A stretch of 64,000 bases of DNA from Sphaerochaeta sp032144095 (GTDB lineage: Bacteria > Spirochaetota > Spirochaetia > Sphaerochaetales > Sphaerochaetaceae). Of the stretch, positions 1 to 8,027 are shown one piece after another; position 1 is the stretch's first letter; the number at the start of each line of letters is the position of its first letter. The stretch is from positions 1 through 64,000 of the forward strand of contig NZ_JAVSNJ010000006.1 of NCBI RefSeq assembly GCF_032144095.1. The letters run 5' to 3'. Under the pieces are notes generated by a model. The model saw nothing but the letters and a program-made list of their open reading frames with translations, did no database searches and was not told where the DNA came from. A program made the position numbers and the translations under genes.

Positions 1-39
1 CTGCCATTTTCTAAGAGATAATAAAGCTGTCGTTAGAAT

Positions 40-252
40 TTATCGTTGTGAAATATAGGTTATGTAGCCGATGACCGGGTCGTTGACCGCATTCCATACG
101 GAGTAGATGATGGTGGCCAGGGCTGCATATCCTGCAGCCAGGCCTACCTCTGTCTCATAGAACATGAAGACGATGGAGCCAAAGGCACCAGTCAGAAACT
201 CTGCAATGAATTTCCCAAACCCATACGATGCCATGATCGGTGTCTTTGCCAT
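40..252 (-). pseudogene. truncated GPH/MFS sugar transporter N-terminus
   Basis: The 70-residue product begins like a glycoside-pentoside-hexuronide (MelB-type) cation symporter: a short N-terminus, a first membrane helix, a second helix, and the family segment NAVNDPVIGYIT. In intact members this is followed by a charged loop and about ten more helices (450 residues or so). Here the family match stops right after GYIT and the frame closes six codons later. About 57 bases between the match and the window edge look unrelated, so the gene was probably cut by an insertion or rearrangement whose body lies to the left of the window. The start has an AAGGA-like site just upstream. It sits beside the XRE-cupin regulator on the same strand. 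A functional product is unlikely. Confidence 0.7.
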
Positions 253-315
253 GAGGACCTTCCTTTCTGTTTACCTCTTTATACAGCGTACACCGTGGTT
301 TGTCAAAATGTTTGC

Positions 316-888
316 TTAGCGCTTGTCCTGGGTGAACCGTACAACCATATGTACCTGGGCCGGCTGGCTTGAGAGGTTGGTAATGGAGTGTTCGATGTCG
401 CAGTGGTAGACGAGGAAGTCGCCTTTCTTGATCTCTGCAGTGTTCTCCCCGACCTTTACCTGTACCGATCCCTTAACGACGGTGATGAACTCCTGGGTTC
501 CCGGGTAGTGCGGTTCGCTGGAAAGCTTGGCATGGGCATCGAAGGAGACCATGTACATCTCCAGGTCCTCCACCATGTTGAGGGGTGAGAGGATGCGGAT
601 GGTAACCCCCTTGTCGTTGGTAACCAGCTTGGGCTCCTCCTCATCGGCGGGGTTGAGGGCGAAGACCCGTTTGGGCTCCCCTTCGGAGTCCAGCAGGTCG
701 TTGAGCTCGACATTGAGGCCCCGGGCGATCTTCCATACGGTTGCAACGGTTGGGTTCACCTTGTCACTCTCGATCTGGCTGAGCATCGCCTTGGAAACAC
801 CAGAGCGCTCTGATAGTACATTGAGGGTCAGCTTCCTGCTGCTTCTTATGCGTTGTATGTTTTTGCCGATTGCTGGAGGGGTTTCCAT
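316..888 (-). CDS. XRE-family regulator with C-terminal cupin domain
   Basis: A 190-residue transcription factor. Residues 8-65 form a lambda-repressor-type helix-turn-helix (IGKNIQRIRSSRKLTL, then SKAMLSQIESDKVNPTVATV). Residues about 105-188 are a cupin barrel (TQEFITVVKGSVQVKVG, then a HCDIEHSI segment), which in this family binds a small ligand. The gene is divergent from tdh-kbl, and the shared 112-bp gap holds a consensus promoter and a perfect inverted repeat over its -10 box. The simplest reading is that it represses or tunes threonine catabolism and perhaps itself. XRE-cupin proteins commonly sense amines, amino acids or sugars; the ligand here is not visible from sequence. An AAGGAG site precedes the ATG. 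Confidence 0.92.
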   Translation of the reverse strand: METPPAIGKNIQRIRSSRKLTLNVLSERSGVSKAMLSQIESDKVNPTVATVWKIARGLNVELNDLLDSEGEPKRVFALNPADEEEPKLVTNDKGVTIRILSPLNMVEDLEMYMVSFDAHAKLSSEPHYPGTQEFITVVKGSVQVKVGENTAEIKKGDFLVYHCDIEHSITNLSSQPAQVHMVVRFTQDKR

Positions 889-908
889 AGTGACTCCTTA
901 TATTGAGT

Positions 909-937
909 TTGACATAGTGAATATTGTTTAATATACT
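909..937 (+). promoter_or_regulatory. sigma-70 promoter for tdh-kbl
   Basis: TTGACA at 909-914 and TATACT at 932-937 are separated by exactly 17 bases, which is near consensus. The predicted transcript would start around 944 and run into the operon beginning at 1001. No equally good promoter was seen on the opposite strand in this gap. Confidence 0.75.
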
Positions 938-943
938 AAACAA
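924..943. promoter_or_regulatory. candidate XRE operator (perfect inverted repeat)
   Basis: TTGTTTA and TAAACAA form a perfect 7-bp inverted repeat around a 6-base spacer. It overlaps the -10 box of the tdh promoter and lies between the divergent XRE-cupin gene and tdh. A dimer of the neighbouring regulator bound here would block RNA polymerase. The assignment to that regulator is inference from position. Confidence 0.6.
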
Positions 944-1000
944 AGACATTGTAATATTGCTTTACACCGTTGTCAAGGAAAGGGAGTTTCGGAGGTAGGT

Positions 1001-1951
1001 ATGAAACGCATATTGATCTTGGGTTCGCTTGGGCAGTTAGGTTCGGAAATAGCGTACGAATGTCGCAAGCGGTATGGCAATGACAATGTTGTGCTTACCG
1101 ACATCCGTGATGACATCAACCTGCCTCTGGTACAGGGAGGGCCTTTCTATAAGGTTGACTGCAGGGATGGGGAGGCCATCCTCGAGATTGTGAAAAAGCA
1201 CAACATCGACACCATCTACCATCTGGCGGCCATCCTCTCGGCAACAGCCGAACGGAATCCCCTCAACGCCTGGAACATCAATATGGGCGGGCTGATGATA
1301 ACCCTGGAGATCGCACGCCAGATGGGCTGTGCTGTCTTTACCCCCTCCTCCATCGGGGCCTTTGGGCCGACGACCCCCAAGAAGTTCACCCCCCAGGACA
1401 CCATTCAGCGTCCTACCTCGATCTATGGGGTCACCAAGGTTGCAGGGGAGCTGCTTTGCGACTACTATAACCATAAGTATGATGTGGATACACGGGGCAT
1501 TCGCTTCCCTGGAGTCATCAGCAACCTGACGCCTCCCGGCGGTGGCACGACAGACTACGCTGTGGAGATCTACTATGAAGCTGTGCGAAAGCACCACTAC
1601 ACCTGTTTTCTGCGGGGGGATACATACCTGGACATGATCTACATGCCGGATGCCGTACAGGCAGCCATCCAGATCATGGAGGCCAATCCTGCGAGGCTCA
1701 GGCACCGAAACGCCTTCAACATCGCCGCCATGAGCTTCTGCCCTGAGGAGCAGGCTGCCTATATCCGGACCCATATCCCCGATTTCACCATCTCGTATGA
1801 GATCGATCCGGTCAAGCAGGCCATTGCGGACTCCTGGCCCGATTCACTTGAGGATTATGCAGCCCGTGTCGAGTGGGACTGGAAACCCCAGTATGAGCTG
1901 GCTGCCATGACTGAGGATATGCTCAATACCATCAAGAGGAGGGAGCTGTGA
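1001..1951 (+). CDS. NAD-dependent L-threonine 3-dehydrogenase, SDR/epimerase type
   Basis: A 316-residue extended short-chain dehydrogenase. It has an N-terminal Rossmann motif (GSLGQLG, residues 8-14), acidic Asp34 after the second strand (NAD preference), the HLAA segment at 74-77, and the catalytic Tyr142-x3-Lys146 in SIYGVTK with Ser116/117 upstream. Its closest recognisable family is the UDP-galactose-epimerase-like L-threonine 3-dehydrogenase, which oxidises threonine to 2-amino-3-ketobutyrate. It differs from the zinc-dependent Tdh of E. coli. The next gene, overlapping by four bases, encodes the enzyme that consumes this unstable product, which strongly supports the call. A GGAGG site precedes the ATG. 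Confidence 0.9.
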   Translation: MKRILILGSLGQLGSEIAYECRKRYGNDNVVLTDIRDDINLPLVQGGPFYKVDCRDGEAILEIVKKHNIDTIYHLAAILSATAERNPLNAWNINMGGLMITLEIARQMGCAVFTPSSIGAFGPTTPKKFTPQDTIQRPTSIYGVTKVAGELLCDYYNHKYDVDTRGIRFPGVISNLTPPGGGTTDYAVEIYYEAVRKHHYTCFLRGDTYLDMIYMPDAVQAAIQIMEANPARLRHRNAFNIAAMSFCPEEQAAYIRTHIPDFTISYEIDPVKQAIADSWPDSLEDYAARVEWDWKPQYELAAMTEDMLNTIKRREL

Positions 1952-3132
1952 ACAAGCGTGTCGAACAAGAGTTGCAGGAGTTTCTCGATACCCTCAAGAG
2001 TGAGGGGCTGGAGAAGAAGGAGAGGATTCTCCTCAGTAGCCAGGGCCCATCCATCGAGGTAGGCTCTGCCAATGTCCGGAATTTCTGTGCCAACAACTAC
2101 CTTGGGCTCTCTGACAACAGCCTTGTCATAGAGGCGGCCAAGCAGGCGATGGACAGGTGGGGTTTTGGCCTCTCCTCGGTCAGGTTCATCTGTGGGACGC
2201 AAACCATCCATAAGGAACTTGAGGGTCGTATCAGCTCATTCCTGCGCACAGACGACACGATTCTCTTCTCCTCCTGCTTTGATGCAAACGGAGCTCTCTT
2301 TGAGCCTCTGTTGGGTGAAGAGGACACGGTCATCAGCGATGAACTCAACCATGCCTCCATCATCGATGGCATCAGGCTCTGCAAGGCGAAACGTCTGCGC
2401 TACAACCACAGCGACATGAAGGCCCTCGAAGCTTGCCTTGTTGAGGCCAAGGCTTCCAGAAGGATCCTCATCGCAACCGACGGGGTCTTCTCCATGGATG
2501 GCGACATTGCCAAGCTCAGGGAGATCTGCGACCTGGCCGATACCTACGGGGCTCTGGTGATGGTCGATGACTCCCATGCCACCGGATACATCGGAAAGCA
2601 TGGTCGCGGAACCCTTGAGGCCTGCGGTGTTGAGGGCAGGGTCGACCTTGTCACCACCACCTTCGGCAAGGCCTGCGGAGGTGCAAGCGGTGGGTGCATC
2701 AGCGGCCGCCAGGTATATATCGATCTCTACAGGCAGCGGGCTAGGCCATACCTGTTCTCCAATACCCTGGCGCCCGCCATCTGCGGTGCAACGCTGAAGG
2801 TGCTCGACCTCATCGAGGAGGGTACGGTCAAGGGTGAGAAGACCCTAGCCAACGCCCATTACTTCCGCAAGAAGATGGAGGAGGCCGGGTTCGACCTCGT
2901 AAAGGGCGACACTGCAATCGTGCCAGTGATGGTCTATGATGAGGTCAAGGCGGTAGAAATGGCTGACAGATTGCTTAAAGCGGGCATCTATGTCATTGGA
3001 TTCTGTTTTCCTGTTGTTCCCAAGGGGAAGGCAAGGATCAGGGTGCAGCTGTCGGCAGTCCATACAAAGGAAGACCTTGACGCTGCCGTCAAAGCCTTCA
3101 TTGCAGTGGGTAAGGAGATGTCCCTGATCTAG
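1948..3132 (+). CDS. kbl: glycine C-acetyltransferase (2-amino-3-ketobutyrate CoA ligase)
   Basis: A 394-residue PLP enzyme of the alpha-oxoamine synthase family. It cleaves 2-amino-3-ketobutyrate with CoA to glycine and acetyl-CoA. Visible features are ANNYLGLS near residue 48, the VDDSHATGYIG segment around 206-216 (Asp/His that contact PLP) and the Schiff-base Lys241 in TTTFGKACGG. Length matches the family. The GTG start overlaps the tdh stop (GTGA), so the two are translationally coupled and probably channel the labile intermediate. Other members of the family (8-amino-7-oxononanoate synthase, serine palmitoyltransferase) are less likely given the tdh partner. The 3' end overlaps the convergent exonuclease gene by four bases. 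Confidence 0.95.
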   Translation: MNKRVEQELQEFLDTLKSEGLEKKERILLSSQGPSIEVGSANVRNFCANNYLGLSDNSLVIEAAKQAMDRWGFGLSSVRFICGTQTIHKELEGRISSFLRTDDTILFSSCFDANGALFEPLLGEEDTVISDELNHASIIDGIRLCKAKRLRYNHSDMKALEACLVEAKASRRILIATDGVFSMDGDIAKLREICDLADTYGALVMVDDSHATGYIGKHGRGTLEACGVEGRVDLVTTTFGKACGGASGGCISGRQVYIDLYRQRARPYLFSNTLAPAICGATLKVLDLIEEGTVKGEKTLANAHYFRKKMEEAGFDLVKGDTAIVPVMVYDEVKAVEMADRLLKAGIYVIGFCFPVVPKGKARIRVQLSAVHTKEDLDAAVKAFIAVGKEMSLI

Positions 3133-4544
3133 CCGAAGATGCTCTTTTCCAAGGCCAGGCCATACTCCTTGAGCTTGGCAAGTACCAGTTTGTCTTCTGC
3201 ATTGAAGTCGGTGCTTGCCAGGTTCTCCTCGACCTTTCTCTTGTAGAAATTCAGGTTGATCTTGATCGTCCCTGGTGGGTTGAGGATTCTGTTTGCACAG
3301 AAGCTTCGCCACTTGCGTCGCTGCTCCTCATCCAGCACCTCGCTCCAGTTCCTGCCTACATGTCTGAACAGCATCTGGGCACAGCGGTTGTCCTCGAAGT
3401 CGAGGTTGAGCCTAAGCTTGTCCTTGGGCGTCGCCTTTCGGATGAGCTCAAACCGTTTCAGGTCTGAGTTGGGGAAAAACCCATCATAGAGCTGGAAATC
3501 CACATCCTTGACAGACTCAAACGTATCGGAAATTTCCCTCCCCACCAGCAGGAGGTTTGTGTTGTTGGCGATCTGCTCGTGGCGGAACAGGGCCAGGGGC
3601 TTGTCGAGTCCCAGCTTGATGGCAAGGCTATCGCTCAGGACGGAGAGGGGGCTGACAAAGGGGCACTTGTTCACTGCGATGGTGAATACCCCGTCGACCT
3701 TGAAGATGGTCTCGGCAGTTGCCTGGAACAGAGGTGCCGTATCCTTGGTAAGGTCAAAGCAGAGGATGCTGTTTGGATTTTCCTTGAGGTGGGTGATCGG
3801 GGTGATGAGGCGCGAGCAACCCTGCTTGTTGCTGAAGAAGGAGGCTGTGAGGAGCACAGGCTCCCCAAAGGGGGTCTGTACCACATCCTTGACCTTGGTC
3901 TTGTTTCGGAGGGTGAAGTAGTAGGAGTAGAGTTTGGGCTGCTTTTCCTTGATCAGGCGGGCGATGGCGATGGTTGCCTTCACATCGACAAGGGCGTCAT
4001 GGGCCCCCTCCTGGGGGATGCTGTTGGCCTCTGTCAGGGCCGTAAGGCGGAAGGTGGGGTTTCCTGTCTCCTCTTTCCGTGGAGGCCAGGCTATTCCTTC
4101 TGGCCTGAGGTCATAGGCAGCCCTGACCAGGTCGATGATGTCCCAGCGGCTGCAGTTGTTGTCCCACTCCCGCTTGTAGGGGTCCATGAAATTCCTGTAG
4201 AGGGCATTGCGGATGAACTCATCGTCGAAGCGGATGTTGTTGAAGCCTGCCACCACCGTATTGGGGGTAGCGAACTCACGGTTTATCTGTTCGATCAGAT
4301 CGCTTTCGCACAGGCCCTTCTCATTGACTTCCTGGGGGGTGATGCCGGTTATGAGGCAGGAAAGGGGGTCGGGAAGGTAGTCATCGCTCAACTTGTTGTA
4401 GAGCACAACGGGCTCGCCGATGGGGTTGAGGTCGTAGTCGGTCCTCTGCCCCGCAAATTGTGCTATGCGGTCATGGCGGCTGTCGAGGCCGAATGTCTCC
4501 AGGTCATACCAGAATATGGTGGGTTTTCTAGGGTTTGGGTTCAT
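3129..4544 (-). CDS. sbcB: exodeoxyribonuclease I
   Basis: A 471-residue 3'-to-5' single-strand DNA exonuclease of the DEDDh class. The Exo motifs are present: Asp14/Glu16 in FWYDLETFGLD, the NNIRFDDEFI segment, and a late HDALVDVKAT motif with the catalytic His and Asp. The C-terminal two thirds match the SH3-like and helical extension typical of ExoI, ending in the RNRCAQMLFRHVGRNW-like region. Length matches E. coli ExoI (475). It acts in recombination and mismatch repair as a processor of 3' tails. It stands alone, convergent with kbl, and no other repair gene is adjacent. Confidence 0.93.
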   Translation of the reverse strand: MNPNPRKPTIFWYDLETFGLDSRHDRIAQFAGQRTDYDLNPIGEPVVLYNKLSDDYLPDPLSCLITGITPQEVNEKGLCESDLIEQINREFATPNTVVAGFNNIRFDDEFIRNALYRNFMDPYKREWDNNCSRWDIIDLVRAAYDLRPEGIAWPPRKEETGNPTFRLTALTEANSIPQEGAHDALVDVKATIAIARLIKEKQPKLYSYYFTLRNKTKVKDVVQTPFGEPVLLTASFFSNKQGCSRLITPITHLKENPNSILCFDLTKDTAPLFQATAETIFKVDGVFTIAVNKCPFVSPLSVLSDSLAIKLGLDKPLALFRHEQIANNTNLLLVGREISDTFESVKDVDFQLYDGFFPNSDLKRFELIRKATPKDKLRLNLDFEDNRCAQMLFRHVGRNWSEVLDEEQRRKWRSFCANRILNPPGTIKINLNFYKRKVEENLASTDFNAEDKLVLAKLKEYGLALEKSIFG

Positions 4545-4637
4545 GTCCCTATCATAGCACAGAACTGATTTTGTGTCTTTTTTCTCTATCCGGTTGTTCT
4601 CTTTGTTTTAGTGGCATATTATGAAGGGGAGTTGCAT

Positions 4638-5255
4638 ATGAAAAGATTGCTTGTCGGCTTGATGGTCCTATTCCTCTGTCTGGGTGCATTTGCAAAACCT
4701 ACAGCAAATGATGTCACCGTAGCTCTTGCCGCCATCACCGATTCCGCAGTCTGTTCTGTAGCAGGCTTCTTGAACACCCCTGCCCTGGAGCTGCAAGGCC
4801 TTGAACTGCTGTTTCGGGAAAAGCAGACACTTCCCTATGCACTGACCTTCTCCGATTCTGACCTGGGGAACTATCTGCCTGTGTTTGAGAAAACCAAGGG
4901 GCCGGCCGACCAGTCATTTTTCGCTTCCTTGTTGCGTTCGGCCAAAGGACCCCTCAACGATATTGCCTTGCAGTACCTGACGGTCCATGCCTGGGAGAAG
5001 GGCCATGCGATCCTCAACGGGGTTGCTGTCACCTTCTTTGGTGATGGGGTCACCCTCAGCTCCCTGATGGGAGCAGCTGTCATGAAGGGAGGGGTGCCTC
5101 CCATCGCCGTTGCCGTTGAGGTGATGGTATCTGGGCGCAGGGTAAGTGAGCCTGTCTATGTCGAGGGTGTCTTTCTTATCCAGAGTGATGCTGAGGGATA
5201 TTTTGAAGTGAAGCCGGTTGAGCTTACCATAAACGGAGAGAATCCGCTTGTTTGA
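4638..5255 (+). CDS. secreted protein of unknown function
   Basis: A 205-residue protein with a clear signal peptide (MKRLLVG, a hydrophobic core, then AFA before KPTAND), so probably cleaved by signal peptidase I and periplasmic. I do not recognise the mature domain. It is mixed alpha/beta in look, has no further membrane helix and contains one Cys in the mature part (AVCSVAGF). A start at 4638 is preferred over an in-frame GTG at 4611 because it has a GGGGAG site at the right distance and begins directly with the signal peptide. It lies 15 bases before the hexokinase gene on the same strand, so the two are probably cotranscribed. Confidence 0.75.
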   Translation: MKRLLVGLMVLFLCLGAFAKPTANDVTVALAAITDSAVCSVAGFLNTPALELQGLELLFREKQTLPYALTFSDSDLGNYLPVFEKTKGPADQSFFASLLRSAKGPLNDIALQYLTVHAWEKGHAILNGVAVTFFGDGVTLSSLMGAAVMKGGVPPIAVAVEVMVSGRRVSEPVYVEGVFLIQSDAEGYFEVKPVELTINGENPLV

Positions 5256-5270
5256 TGATTAGGAGGAAGT

Positions 5271-6581
5271 ATGGCAGACATCGTTGAGAGAAGTGAGGCA
5301 TTCCTTGCCAAGTGGGGAGTATCCCCCTCAAGCATTGACATGCAGGGGTTGCTTGAGACATTCAAGGTAGAGATGGAACGGGGCCTTGAGGGCAAGAAGT
5401 CCAGCTCACTGCAGATGATACCTACCTATACCAAGGTGGTTGACGAGGTCAGGAAGGGGGAGAGCGTCATCGTCCTTGATGCAGGGGGGACCAACTTCAG
5501 GACCTGCCTGGTTACCTTTGACGATGAGGGGAAGGCCCAGATCGAGGATTTCAGGAAGACTGCCATGCCCGGGGTAAAGCAAGAGGTCAGTGCCAAGGAG
5601 TTCTTCAACTGCTTTGCCGATGAGGTTGAGCGGCTCATCGACAAGAGTGACCGTATTGGGTTCTGCTTCTCCTATGCCGCTACCATCACAGAAGACCACG
5701 ATGGCATACCCTTGGTGTTTTCCAAGGAGATCAAGGCACCCGAGGTCATCGGAAAGCCTGTCGGTGCCAACCTGCTCGCCGAGCTAGGGCGCCGTGGCTA
5801 CGATGTATCCCGAAAGAAGGTAGCCGTCCTCAATGATACGGTTGCAACCCTACTTGCAGGAAAGGCCGCACCGTCAACCATCCCCTACAGTGGGTATATC
5901 GGCTTTATCCTGGGAACCGGGACCAATACGGCCTATGTGGAGGACAACGCCAACATAGGCAAGATTCCGCTCAAGGATGGCGAAAGGCAGATCATCAACA
6001 TCGAGTCAGGCAACTTTGACTGTTGCCCGGGGCCTCTTGACCGCTCTTTCTTTGACTCCACCAAACAGCCTGAGCAGTACCATCTTGAGAAGATGATAAG
6101 CGGGGCCTACCTTGGCCCTCTGAGTACCCTTGTGATAGGGAAGGCCATCGAGGAAGGCCTGCTCAGCCAGCAGTTCGCCAGGCGTTTCAAGGAAGTGGCA
6201 CCCATAAACACGACAGTGATGAGCAACTACCTGGAGATGCCCTTCAACAGGGAGTATGCCCTGGTATCCTGTTGTGAAGGCAGTGACGATGATGCCATTG
6301 CGCTGTGGACCATCCTGGATGCCATCATCGCCAAGGCTGGCAAGCTTACCGCTGCCAACCTTGCAGCGACGGTATTGAAGAGTGGGGCTGGAACTGACCC
6401 AAGGAAACCTGTGTGCATCAATGCAGACGGCACCACGTTCTACAAGACCGAGTATCTGAAAAAGTACACGGAGTACTATCTGCACAAATACCTGCAGCTG
6501 GAGAATAAGCGCTACTATAGCTTTGTCAGGATCGATGATTCTCCGACCATCGGGGCTGCCATCGCGGGCCTGAGTGTGTAG
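5271..6581 (+). CDS. hexokinase (eukaryote-like family)
   Basis: A 436-residue sugar kinase of the hexokinase I/II fold, phosphorylating glucose or other hexoses with ATP. It has phosphate-1 motif VLDAGGTNFRTC near residue 66, a sugar-binding FCFSYAATIT segment, VLNDTVATLLAG with the catalytic Asp, and the phosphate-2/adenosine region GFILGTGTNTAYV. Bacterial glucokinases are usually smaller (about 320 residues) or of ROK type; a hexokinase of this size and motif set is typical of spirochaetes and Bacteroidetes. AGGAGG precedes the ATG. It follows a small secreted-protein gene and ends at a hairpin. Confidence 0.93.
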   Translation: MADIVERSEAFLAKWGVSPSSIDMQGLLETFKVEMERGLEGKKSSSLQMIPTYTKVVDEVRKGESVIVLDAGGTNFRTCLVTFDDEGKAQIEDFRKTAMPGVKQEVSAKEFFNCFADEVERLIDKSDRIGFCFSYAATITEDHDGIPLVFSKEIKAPEVIGKPVGANLLAELGRRGYDVSRKKVAVLNDTVATLLAGKAAPSTIPYSGYIGFILGTGTNTAYVEDNANIGKIPLKDGERQIINIESGNFDCCPGPLDRSFFDSTKQPEQYHLEKMISGAYLGPLSTLVIGKAIEEGLLSQQFARRFKEVAPINTTVMSNYLEMPFNREYALVSCCEGSDDDAIALWTILDAIIAKAGKLTAANLAATVLKSGAGTDPRKPVCINADGTTFYKTEYLKKYTEYYLHKYLQLENKRYYSFVRIDDSPTIGAAIAGLSV

Positions 6582-6593
6582 GGCTTCCCGTCT

Positions 6594-6625
6594 GCAACCA
6601 GGGAGCTTGTCTGCTCCTTGGTTGT
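6594..6625. terminator. hairpin between convergent hexokinase and DUF998 genes
   Basis: CAACCAGGGAGC (6595-6606) pairs with GCTCCTTGGTTG (6613-6624) through a 6-base loop, with one G-U wobble. There is no long T-run, so termination strength is uncertain. Confidence 0.5.
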
Positions 6626-6631
6626 AGGTCC

Positions 6632-7288
6632 TCAGTTCTCGTTCCCTGCGTTCTGGGGAAAACCCCTGAACAGGTATATGCCAAGGAGTGCATTGAATCC
6701 AACGGCGGAAAAAACGCTGAACCGCTCGAAGATGCCGAAGAGCTCCTTCGGTGCCAGGCCACTCCCTATCGCTCCGATTACCATGCACGATAGGGCTCCT
6801 GTCGCCCAGAACGCCAGGGATGGATACTGCCCTTTCCTGAAGCCACCAACCATAATGAGGATCAGGGAGCCTAGGGAAAGGATGACTACTGAGGTCGTTA
6901 CCACGTAGAGATGCATCCTGTCCTGGAATGTCCCTGCAAAGCCGCTGGCTGAGAGAGGGAAAATGGCGTACCCGACATAGGAGACCCAGGTCATCGCCGC
7001 AAACAGATATATCCCCAGGCAGATGGTCTTGTTCAGCTTCCCCACGACAAACAGACAGACCAGGGTAATGCTCACAACTCCACACACACCGTACAGTCTG
7101 CTGAGTTGGTTCCACAAGGCGAGCGAAGGAGAGGCTGCTGCACTGAGGTCACTGACTGCCTGGCTTTTCCAGTCATAGCCAGGGTACGCCAAAGGGGAAA
7201 AAACAACTGCCGCCGTGTATGACAAAAGGCTGGACAATCCCAGCAACCCCAACCAATTGAGCAAGGTTCTTTTCACCTGTACCTCCAT
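6632..7288 (-). CDS. DUF998 integral membrane protein
   Basis: A 218-residue protein with six predicted membrane helices, first at LLNWLGLLGLSSLLSYTAAV and last near the C-terminus. The arrangement (helix, YPGYDWKSQAVSDLSA loop, helices with a short FPLSASG-F loop) matches the DUF998 family. Its function is unknown. The frame stays open upstream to about 7498, but the extra 70 residues are basic and unstructured; the ATG at 7288 has a GAGG site and begins the family domain, so it is preferred. It is convergent with hexokinase. Confidence 0.8.
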   Translation of the reverse strand: MEVQVKRTLLNWLGLLGLSSLLSYTAAVVFSPLAYPGYDWKSQAVSDLSAAASPSLALWNQLSRLYGVCGVVSITLVCLFVVGKLNKTICLGIYLFAAMTWVSYVGYAIFPLSASGFAGTFQDRMHLYVVTTSVVILSLGSLILIMVGGFRKGQYPSLAFWATGALSCMVIGAIGSGLAPKELFGIFERFSVFSAVGFNALLGIYLFRGFPQNAGNEN

Positions 7289-7601
7289 GATAGCCTCGTT
7301 TGCAAGAGCTGACTGCAAGGAAACAGGAGACAGTGTAAGGGTGTGAGCCCTCCGAAGGCAAGGACTTTTCCCCTGTTCCAGGCCAGATATTCGGACCCTT
7401 GCCCTATGTGTAGGGTAGAGGATGGAAAGAAGTAGCCGGTACCTACCACACCTTTGACTTCCCCTCTTTTTTGTAACGGTGCTTTTCCTCTTGCTCAATC
7501 CCTGTTGTGGATAAAACCACTTTGAAAGAACCCTTGATATGGAAGGACCTTTTCCCTGGATGAAGGTGTCATTTCCTGTTGTTTCGTGCTACTCTCGGCA
7601 T
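7289..7601. other. 313-base gap without a supported gene
   Basis: This gap lies between the divergent DUF998 and vsr genes. An open frame on the minus strand crosses part of it but encodes only basic low-similarity residues, so it is taken as non-coding. No hairpin or repeat stands out; promoters for both genes are presumably here. Confidence 0.4.
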
Positions 7602-8027
7602 ATGGCAGACCGACTATCCCCGGCTCAGAGAAGCAAGGTCATGAGCTCCATCAAGGGCAAGGACACCAAGGCAGAGCTTGCTGTCAGGCGCTTCCTCTTC
7701 AGGCAAGGCCTACGCTACCGTACCAACGACAGGCGCCTTGCAGGGAGGCCTGACATTGTATTACCCAAATACAGAAGTGTGATATTTGTCAATGGCTGCT
7801 TTTGGCATGGGCATGCTGGATGCCCCCTCTTTGTCCTGCCCAAGACGAACTCCCTCTTCTGGAAAGAGAAGATTGAAAAGAACAGGATTCGGGATGATAG
7901 GTCTGTCTCCACCCTTGTTGCAGAAGGATGGAGAGTCTTTGTTGTCTGGGAGTGCGAGCTGAAGGGCCGTTCGGTCAGGGAGGCGACGCTTCAGGGGTTG
8001 GTCAATGAGATCTGGGCCTTGGATTGA
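7602..8027 (+). CDS. vsr: very short patch repair endonuclease (Vsr)
   Basis: A 141-residue nicking endonuclease that cuts 5' of the T in T:G mismatches arising from deaminated 5-methylcytosine. The family core is clear: RSKVMSSIKGKDT at the N-terminus, Glu25, GRPD with catalytic Asp51, then IFVNGCFWHGHAGC with His69 and the Cys/His zinc site, and VWECELKG near the end. The position of E. coli His64 is Asn here. The start at 7602 aligns with E. coli Vsr; an upstream ATG at 7560 is possible. Vsr genes normally sit beside a DNA cytosine methyltransferase, and none is found in this window. Its 3' end overlaps the convergent phosphohexomutase by 26 bases. Confidence 0.93.
   Translation: MADRLSPAQRSKVMSSIKGKDTKAELAVRRFLFRQGLRYRTNDRRLAGRPDIVLPKYRSVIFVNGCFWHGHAGCPLFVLPKTNSLFWKEKIEKNRIRDDRSVSTLVAEGWRVFVVWECELKGRSVREATLQGLVNEIWALD

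Noticed and set aside
1037..1774. Long minus-strand frame opposite tdh
   Set aside because: It is a shadow of the dehydrogenase, which has full motifs on the plus strand.
3579..4568. 329-codon plus-strand frame opposite exonuclease I
   Set aside because: It is a shadow of the exonuclease gene; no domain is recognisable.
6006..7115. 369-codon minus-strand open frame
   Set aside because: It crosses the hexokinase and DUF998 genes in the wrong frame; its composition is not protein-like.
7602..8027. Restriction-modification system around vsr
   Set aside because: No methyltransferase or restriction enzyme gene lies on either side.
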